Part shown: positions 57,730 through 64,000 of the stretch, one piece after another | Position numbering within the stretch: the stretch's first letter is position 1 | Layout: each line of letters opens with the position of its first letter | The notes under the pieces: model-generated | What the model was told of the DNA's origin: nothing | Databases searched by the model: none | Seen by the model: only the letters and a program-made list of their open reading frames with translations | Made by a program: the position numbers and the translations under genes | Assembly: GCA_001768735.1 (NCBI GenBank) | Contig: MEMB01000002.1 | Coordinates: forward strand, 337,573-401,572 | Reading direction: 5' to 3' | Length of the DNA: 64,000 bases | Origin: Alphaproteobacteria bacterium GWF2_58_20 | Lineage (GTDB): Bacteria > Pseudomonadota > Alphaproteobacteria > UBA1247

Positions 57730-59712
57730 ATGACCTCTCCCTTCAAGTTGACATCACCTTTTTTGCCTGCCGGAGATCAGCCGCAGGCCATTGTCCAGCT
57801 TCTGGAGGGTCTTGGACAGGAAGAGCGCAATCAGGTTCTTCTAGGGGTTACCGGTTCCGGCAAAACCTTTACCATGGCGCAGGTGATTGCGCAGACGGGG
57901 CGCCCGGCGCTCATTCTTGCCCCCAACAAGACTCTGGCGGCTCAGCTTTACAGCGAGATGAAGGGGTTTTTCCCGGAAAACGCCGTGGAATATTTTGTCT
58001 CCTATTATGATTATTACCAGCCGGAAGCCTATGTTCCGCGCACCGATACCTATATCGAAAAAGAATCCACCATCAACGAACAGATTGACCGCATGCGCCA
58101 TTCGGCCACGCAGTCGCTGCTGGAGCGGCGTGATGTGGTGATTGTGGCATCGGTATCGTGCATTTATGGCATCGGGTCGCCAGAGAGCTATTCCAGCATG
58201 ACCATGACGCTTGCACCCGGCATGAAAATCACAAGGGAAGTGCTGGCGGCCAAATTTGTCGAGTTGCATTACAAGCGCGGTGACATGGATTTTGTGCGGG
58301 GACGTTTTCGCATGAAGGGCGATGTGGTTGAGGTTTTCCCGGCGCATCTTGAAGACAGGGCGTGGCGGCTGTCGCTGTTTGGTGATGAAATCGAGGATTT
58401 GTGGGAAGTTGATCCCCTGACTGGCGCCAAGCTTGGGAAATTGTCTTCGGTCAAGCTTTATGCCAACAGCCATTATGTGACGCCAAAACCCACCATGGCT
58501 ACAGCCATCAAGCAGATTGCCGCCGATCTGGAAAGCCGGCTTGCGGAACTGCGTGGGACAGGCCAGCTTCTGGCTGCCGAACGTCTGGAACAGCGGACAC
58601 GGTTTGACCTTGAGATGATGGTGGCCACGGGATTTTGTTCTGGCATCGAGAATTATTCGCGCTACCTCACCGGACGGGCACCGGGCGATCCTCCGCCAAC
58701 CCTTTTTGAATACCTGCCGGAGGATGCGCTTTTGTTTGTGGATGAATCGCATGTGGCGGTGCCGCAGCTGCATGCGATGTATCGTGGTGACAGAAAGCGC
58801 AAGGAAACGCTTTCGGAATATGGATTTCGCCTTCCATCCTGCATGGATAACCGTCCATTGAAGTTTGAGGAATGGGAACGTTTCCGGCCACAAACGGTTT
58901 TTGTGTCGGCAACACCAGGCGTGTGGGAGATTGAACAGGCAGGAGGAACCTTCGTTGAGCAGGTGGTGCGGCCCACAGGGCTCATGGATCCCCTTTATGA
59001 GGTTCGCCCCACGCAGCACCAAGTGGATGACCTGATGGATGAATGCCGCAAGGTGATGGCAATGGGTGGCCGCATTCTGGTAACCACGCTGACCAAGAAA
59101 ATGGCGGAAGCCCTGAGTGGTTACTTTGCCGAAAACGGCATGAAGGTGAGTTACCTGCATTCGGACGTGGATACGCTGGAGCGGATCGAGATCATAAGGG
59201 ATCTGCGGCGTGGCGTATTTGACATTCTTGTAGGCATCAACCTGCTGCGCGAGGGGCTGGATATCCCGGAATGCCAGCTTGTGGCCATTCTGGATGCGGA
59301 CAAGGAAGGTTTCCTGCGGGGACGCATGGCCCTCATACAGACCATGGGACGGGCGGCCCGCAATGTGGACGGGCGGGTTCTGCTTTATGCGGACAGGGTG
59401 ACAGACAGCATGGCGGCAGCCTTTTCCGAAGTGGATCGCCGGCGTGCCCGACAGATGGCTTATAACATGGAACATGGCATTACGCCGCAGAGCGTGAAGA
59501 AGGCGATTACGGATGTCATGAAGAGTGTTTATGAACAGGATCATGTCACAGTGCCGATGGAAGAGGAACTCCTGTCTGGCCGGGCCCTTGCTACAAGGAT
59601 TGCGGAACTTTCGCGGAAAATGCGGGCGGCGGCGGCGGATCTTGATTTTGAAAATGCGGCACGTTTCCGTGATGAAATCCGGAAACTGGAAATGGGGGAA
59701 TTGGAGAGATGA
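57730..59712 (+). CDS. uvrB: Excinuclease ABC subunit B
   Basis: [65 protein letters not shown]-terminal UVR motif. Confidence 0.98.
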   Translation: MTSPFKLTSPFLPAGDQPQAIVQLLEGLGQEERNQVLLGVTGSGKTFTMAQVIAQTGRPALILAPNKTLAAQLYSEMKGFFPENAVEYFVSYYDYYQPEAYVPRTDTYIEKESTINEQIDRMRHSATQSLLERRDVVIVASVSCIYGIGSPESYSSMTMTLAPGMKITREVLAAKFVELHYKRGDMDFVRGRFRMKGDVVEVFPAHLEDRAWRLSLFGDEIEDLWEVDPLTGAKLGKLSSVKLYANSHYVTPKPTMATAIKQIAADLESRLAELRGTGQLLAAERLEQRTRFDLEMMVATGFCSGIENYSRYLTGRAPGDPPPTLFEYLPEDALLFVDESHVAVPQLHAMYRGDRKRKETLSEYGFRLPSCMDNRPLKFEEWERFRPQTVFVSATPGVWEIEQAGGTFVEQVVRPTGLMDPLYEVRPTQHQVDDLMDECRKVMAMGGRILVTTLTKKMAEALSGYFAENGMKVSYLHSDVDTLERIEIIRDLRRGVFDILVGINLLREGLDIPECQLVAILDADKEGFLRGRMALIQTMGRAARNVDGRVLLYADRVTDSMAAAFSEVDRRRARQMAYNMEHGITPQSVKKAITDVMKSVYEQDHVTVPMEEELLSGRALATRIAELSRKMRAAAADLDFENAARFRDEIRKLEMGELER

Positions 59713-60443
59713 CGGAAATCCGGAACAGGGTGGCTCTTGTGACAGGGGCGGGGCGCGGGCTCGGTCAGGCCATTGCGGAAACTCTTGCCAGGGAAGGATG
59801 GAGTGTGGCCGTACATTGCTTCCATTCCATTGATGGGGCAAATGAAACCGTGCGGCGCATCGGGATGGAAGGTGGGCATGCCGCCGTATTCCAGAGCAAT
59901 CTTGCGGATGAGGATGGGGTTTCTTCCCTCATGGGGATGGTTGTTCAGGAAATGGGGCCGGTTTCCTGCCTTGTAAACCATGCGTTTGTCAGGATGCCGG
60001 ATATGGCGCTGGATGCAACAAAAGAAAACTGGGAAGCCCATATGGCCCTTAATCTGAGGGCGACTTTTGTCCTGATGCAGAATTTTGCCCGTGCCCTGCC
60101 GGGAGGGGAGGATGGCTGCATCATCAATATGCTGGATGCCCGCATCCTGAGGTCTGGTGCCAGCGAGATGACCTATCTCCTGAGCCAGAGAGCCCTGGCC
60201 TCATTGACACAAGACATGGCGCAGGCCCTAGCGCCAAGGGTTCGCGTGAATGGCATTGCCTGCGCAGCGTCCTGCGTTGATGGTGTTGAAAAGGATATGA
60301 CTGACAGCCTTCGGCAGGGATTGCCTATTCACCGAAAAACCACACCGGAAGATGTTTGTCGGGCTGTGCGGTTCCTTATCGATTCACAAGAGGTTTCCGG
60401 GCAGGTTCTCTCCCTTTCCGGGATGGATTCGCCTGAAGATTGA
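59709..60443 (+). CDS. SDR-family oxidoreductase
   Basis: [29 protein letters not shown]-like [14 protein letters not shown] (YxxxK-like position altered to YLLSQ). Confidence 0.85.
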   Translation: MTEIRNRVALVTGAGRGLGQAIAETLAREGWSVAVHCFHSIDGANETVRRIGMEGGHAAVFQSNLADEDGVSSLMGMVVQEMGPVSCLVNHAFVRMPDMALDATKENWEAHMALNLRATFVLMQNFARALPGGEDGCIINMLDARILRSGASEMTYLLSQRALASLTQDMAQALAPRVRVNGIACAASCVDGVEKDMTDSLRQGLPIHRKTTPEDVCRAVRFLIDSQEVSGQVLSLSGMDSPED

Positions 60444-60964
60444 AGGCTTTTCAAAGGTTGTGTTCCAGATTCGTTTTCCCGATTCGGTGGAAGGGTTCAA
60501 AGAAGGTGAGGAAACTCTAAAAAAACAGCGTGTATGGATGGTAAATAAAACATGCGCGTTTTCTATGGTGTTGTTTTAAAACGAATTTTCAGGATTTTTT
60601 CGTATATTTTCCAGTTTTCATTATGTGTTACACGAACTCCTGTATGTAACTCATTGAAAAATATGATTTCGTTATTTTTGTCATTTTCCAGGGATGTTAT
60701 CCACAGGGGGCTGCCACTTCTGATGGGTATCTGTCAAGGGGGGCGAAAAGGAAAAAATGATTTTTTATCTGGATGTTTGAAAAACGTTTGGAAGTTAATA
60801 TGTTTGTTTTCAATAACTTGTGAAATTGCCTATTTTTTGGGCACTCCTTGCTGAGGGCGCGCTTTGCCTTGCACTTTTGGTGGCCGTGTGCAAAATATCA
60901 ACAGGGTTATCCACAGGTTTGGTGGATAGTGCGTTTTTTTGGTATAAACAATAGTTAAATCAAC
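60444..60964. other. AT-rich intergenic region with two DnaA-box 9-mers (candidate replication-initiator binding or oriC-like region)
   Basis: GTTATCCACAGG occurs near 60699-60710 and 60905-60916 on the + strand; the remainder is strongly AT-rich. Confidence 0.4.
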
Positions 60965-62785
60965 ATGATGGACATTGAAAAAAATATTTTGCTGGAAGGT
61001 CAGAAAGTCATTGCGGCTATTCTGCCCAACCTACCATCTGCACCAGGCACCTACCGCATGCTTGGCGCTGTGGGAGAAGTCCTTTATGTCGGCAAGGCCA
61101 ACAACCTGAAAAAACGCGTGGCGGCCTATACGCGGACAGATCGGCTTTCTGCCCGCATCCAGAGAATGGTTGCCCGGACGCGGAGTATGGTTTTTGCCGT
61201 GGCCCGCAGCGAAGCGGAAGCCCTCCTGATGGAGGCCAGCCTCATCAAGGCACTGAAACCCCGTTACAACATCCTGATGCGGGATGATAAAAGCTATGCC
61301 GATATCCTGATTGCAACCCAGCATGATTTTCCACGCATCCTGAAGCATCGCGGCGTACGTTCCGATCCGGGGGAGTATTTTGGTCCCTTTGCTTCGACGG
61401 TTGCTGTGAATGAAACCATTGATGCGCTCCAGAAGGCCTTCATGCTCAGGAATTGCAGCGATGCCTTTTTTGGCCAGAGGACAAGGCCTTGTCTGCAATA
61501 CCATATCCGGCGCTGTACGGCACCTTGTGTCGGGATGGTTTCCAGGGGGGATTATGCGGCGCAGGTTGAGGGCGCGCGTGCCTTCATGAAAGGGAAAAGC
61601 CGCGATGTTCAGGAAGATCTGCTCCGGCGCATGCAGGCAGCCAGCGATGCCGAGGAATATGAAAAGGCGGCCGTTTTGCGTGATCGGCTGCAGGCCCTTG
61701 CAGCTGTTCAGGGAAAACAGGCCGTTCATCTATCGCGTCCTCTGGATGCGGATGTGTTTGCTGTTCATGAGGGATGCGTTTCGGTTTTCGTGTTTCGTGC
61801 AGGACGTAATTATGGCAATGCCTCCTTTTTTCCGAAAGGTGGGGATGACATGGAGCCAGGGGGAAGGCTGGCCGCTTTCCTGCCCCAGTATTATGAGGGG
61901 AAGGTGCCGCCCCCCCTTGTTCTTGTGAGCGTTCCTGTGGATGAAGGAAACCTGGTGGCCACAGCCCTTGGAACGCGGATTGTCCTGCCGCAGCGTGGCA
62001 TAAGGAAGGACATGGTGGCGCTTGCCCGGGAAAATGCGCGACAGGAATGGGGGCGCCATGTGGCTGATGCCGCAACGCAGGCAGGGCTTCTGGAAAAGTT
62101 GGGCAAGGCATTTTCATGCCCCCATTCCATCCGTCGGATAGAGGTGTATGACAACAGCCATTTCATGGGGGCAGATCCTGTGGGTGCCATGGTGGTGGCA
62201 GGGCCGGAAGGATTTGCCAAATCCTCATATCGCAAGTTCAATATTCGGCAAGCGGCAGGAAATGACGATTTTGCCATGATGCGTGAGGTGTTTTCCCGCA
62301 GGTTTAGGGATTCCAATCCCAAGGATTCCACGTTTCCGGATCTGCTCCTGATAGATGGAGGGCTTGGACAGCTTCATGCCGTGCAGGATTCCTTGCGGGC
62401 GCTGGGCCTTCAAGGGAAACGCCCCTTTGTTGCGGCTATTGCCAAGGGGCCGGACAGGAATGCCGGGCATGAACGCATTTTCATTCCGGGACGCAAGACT
62501 CCCCTTGTTTTTCCGCCTGGCGATCCCCTGCTTTTTTTTGTTGAGCGGCTCAGGGATGAAGCGCACCGCTTTGCCATTGGCAGCCAGCGCAAGCGGCGTA
62601 CAAAAACGGCAATGACGTCCCCCCTTGATGATTTGCCAGGTATAGGTTCATCCCGCAAACGTGCGCTGATCCAGCGGTTTGGGTCTATAAAGGCGGTGTC
62701 TCGGGCCAGTGTTGCCGACCTGCTTCAGGTGCCTGGAATCAGTGCTGCGATGGCGCAGCGCATCTTCAACCATTTCCATGCCTGA
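60965..62785 (+). CDS. uvrC: Excinuclease ABC subunit C
   Basis: GTYRMLGAVGEVLYVGKANNLKKRVAAYTR GIY-YIG-like; RPCLQYHIRRCTAPC; EVYDNSHFMG; C-terminal HhH LPGIGSSRKRALIQRFGSIKAV. Confidence 0.97.
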   Translation: MMDIEKNILLEGQKVIAAILPNLPSAPGTYRMLGAVGEVLYVGKANNLKKRVAAYTRTDRLSARIQRMVARTRSMVFAVARSEAEALLMEASLIKALKPRYNILMRDDKSYADILIATQHDFPRILKHRGVRSDPGEYFGPFASTVAVNETIDALQKAFMLRNCSDAFFGQRTRPCLQYHIRRCTAPCVGMVSRGDYAAQVEGARAFMKGKSRDVQEDLLRRMQAASDAEEYEKAAVLRDRLQALAAVQGKQAVHLSRPLDADVFAVHEGCVSVFVFRAGRNYGNASFFPKGGDDMEPGGRLAAFLPQYYEGKVPPPLVLVSVPVDEGNLVATALGTRIVLPQRGIRKDMVALARENARQEWGRHVADAATQAGLLEKLGKAFSCPHSIRRIEVYDNSHFMGADPVGAMVVAGPEGFAKSSYRKFNIRQAAGNDDFAMMREVFSRRFRDSNPKDSTFPDLLLIDGGLGQLHAVQDSLRALGLQGKRPFVAAIAKGPDRNAGHERIFIPGRKTPLVFPPGDPLLFFVERLRDEAHRFAIGSQRKRRTKTAMTSPLDDLPGIGSSRKRALIQRFGSIKAVSRASVADLLQVPGISAAMAQRIFNHFHA

Positions 62786-62850
62786 TTTCTGCTTTTCTTT
62801 TTGTGAAAAATGCGGCATAAAAAACCATATTCAGACACAGGTTCCAGAAA

Positions 62851-63438
62851 ATGCTCAAGAAAATCCCAAATTACCTCACATTCGGGCGAATTGCCGCCAT
62901 TCCCCTTTTTGTTGCGCTCATGATGGTGGATGCCTCATGGGCCATGTGGACGGCACTCATCGTTTATGCCACAGCATGCATAACAGACTTTTTTGATGGA
63001 TGGCTCGCCCGCAAGCTGAATGCCGGTTCTCCCCTGGGACGTTTCCTTGATCCCATTGCAGACAAGCTGCTTGTGGCCGCCCTGCTCATCCTCATTGCCT
63101 GGAATGGAAGGCTTGACCAGTGGTTTTCCGTCATTCCCGCCACCATTATCATGATGCGGGAAATCATGGTGTCTGGACTGCGTGAGTTCCTGGGCCCATC
63201 CGGGATAACGATTCCCGTGAGCCGGTTGGCAAAATGGAAAACCACGGTGCAGATGTTTGCGCTGGGCTTCCTTATCGTGGGACCAAAATATGGCCCTGAT
63301 TTTTTTCCTTATACACACATTCCCTTTCCCCACATGGAAATTGGGCTTGTTGGCATCTGGTTTGCAGCCATCCTGACTGTATATACAGGGTGGACCTACA
63401 TGAAAACCGGCCTGGAGCACATGAATGATGGGGCGTAA
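62851..63438 (+). CDS. pgsA: CDP-diacylglycerol--glycerol-3-phosphate 3-phosphatidyltransferase
   Basis: MLKKIPNYLTFGRIAAIPLFV; DFFDGWLARKLNAGSPLGRFLDPIADKLLVA (CDP-alcohol phosphotransferase motif). Confidence 0.95.
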   Translation: MLKKIPNYLTFGRIAAIPLFVALMMVDASWAMWTALIVYATACITDFFDGWLARKLNAGSPLGRFLDPIADKLLVAALLILIAWNGRLDQWFSVIPATIIMMREIMVSGLREFLGPSGITIPVSRLAKWKTTVQMFALGFLIVGPKYGPDFFPYTHIPFPHMEIGLVGIWFAAILTVYTGWTYMKTGLEHMNDGA

Positions 63439-64000
63439 GGTGCGCGCTGCCTGCCATCGCATATGGGATATACTGACAGGACTTTCCCGGGGACGGAGGG
63501 TTGCCGCCGCCCTTGTTTTCCTTGGGCTTGGCGGGATGTTTATTCTTTATCCCGAAACGCGGGAACCCATTTATCGCATGGCCGACCTTGAGCTTTTGCA
63601 TCCATCCCGCGGGATCGTTGCCTGGCCTTTGGTGGAACGGCTTGGCCCTCCGGAGTCTCTTGTGCTTGATGCCTATTTCGGCAACGAAGTGGATGTCTCT
63701 GGAGACGATATGGTGGTGGGTGCCATTGGCAAGGATGCGGCTTATATCTATCATCTTGGGGGGGATGGCTGGACCCTTGCAGCCCGTCTTTCTCCGGAGG
63801 ATATGCAATCCGGTGACCGGTTTGGCAGTGGTGTCGCCATTTCTGGCGATGAAGCCATTATTGGCGCGCAAAATGCCGAAGATGGCAGTGGAGCGGCCTA
63901 TGTGTTCCTGCGGGATGCCGAGGGGAGATGGCAGCAGGAAGCCAAGCTCAAGCCTTCTGATGAATCCAATGGAGCGTTGTTTGGATGGTCGGGGGGCGTG
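63425..64000 (+). CDS. FG-GAP repeat protein, 3' truncated by window edge (absent from ORF track)
   Basis: Open frame MMGRKVRAACHRIWDILTGLSRG...ALVFLGLGGMFILYP...FGNEVDVSGDDMVVGAIGKDAAYIYHLGGDGW...SGDRFGSGVAISGDEAIIGAQNAEDGSGAAYVFLRDAEGRWQQEAKLKPSDE... Confidence 0.8.
   Translation, partial: MMGRKVRAACHRIWDILTGLSRGRRVAAALVFLGLGGMFILYPETREPIYRMADLELLHPSRGIVAWPLVERLGPPESLVLDAYFGNEVDVSGDDMVVGAIGKDAAYIYHLGGDGWTLAARLSPEDMQSGDRFGSGVAISGDEAIIGAQNAEDGSGAAYVFLRDAEGRWQQEAKLKPSDESNGALFGWSGGV

Noticed and set aside
57841-59841. 666-aa antisense ORF opposite uvrB
   Set aside because: Entirely antisense to an unambiguous uvrB; no domain-like sequence. Long antisense frames are a codon-bias artefact here.
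59709-60443. SDR gene as a pseudogene because the YxxxK motif is not canonical
   Set aside because: The catalytic region reads YLLSQ rather than YxxxK, but the frame is intact and this divergent SDR is commonly found beside uvrC, so it was retained as a CDS.
60552-60854. 100-aa ORF in the AT-rich gap before uvrC
   Set aside because: Contains one of the DnaA boxes, weak RBS, no homology-like features; the region is better read as noncoding.
1-64000. CRISPR arrays, IS elements, prophage, toxin-antitoxin or restriction-modification loci
   Set aside because: Looked for direct-repeat arrays, transposase or integrase motifs and defence-gene motifs; none were recognisable in this window.

Overview
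The window reads as a gene-dense, moderately GC-rich chromosomal segment of an alphaproteobacterium. Lineage is inferred from gene content and order: ffs-dnaX-ybaB, rsmB-rpe-heparinase, yqeY-dnaG-rpoD, SDR-uvrC-pgsA. About 50 credible protein genes were found, plus three tRNAs (Leu-UAA, Val-CAC, one CAU), an SRP RNA and many intrinsic terminators. No prophage, IS transposase, CRISPR or rRNA was seen. Core genes include cysS, rpe, rsmB, xth, dnaX, kdsB, rlmJ, lptD, radC, map, mrp, prfB, dnaG, rpoD, uvrB, uvrC and pgsA. Accessory content includes four dispersed ankyrin-like loci, an RCC1-repeat secreted protein, an HExxH putative metallopeptidase, tandem paralogues of an unknown family, a PAS hybrid kinase coupled to a REC-cyclase, and a 979-aa coiled-coil membrane protein. 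The strongest second-look items are: (1) prfB has the canonical programmed +1 frameshift architecture, but the in-frame stop is UAA instead of the RF2-specific UGA; (2) a structured, switch-like leader with a 56-codon upstream ORF and terminator sits before a PfkB kinase; (3) two copies of a palindromic MITE-like repeat are present, one supplying the stop codon of rlmJ; (4) the AT-rich gap before uvrC contains two perfect DnaA boxes; (5) a tandem-terminator leader precedes an AAA_28-like NTPase. All family names come from reading motifs by eye. No database search was run.
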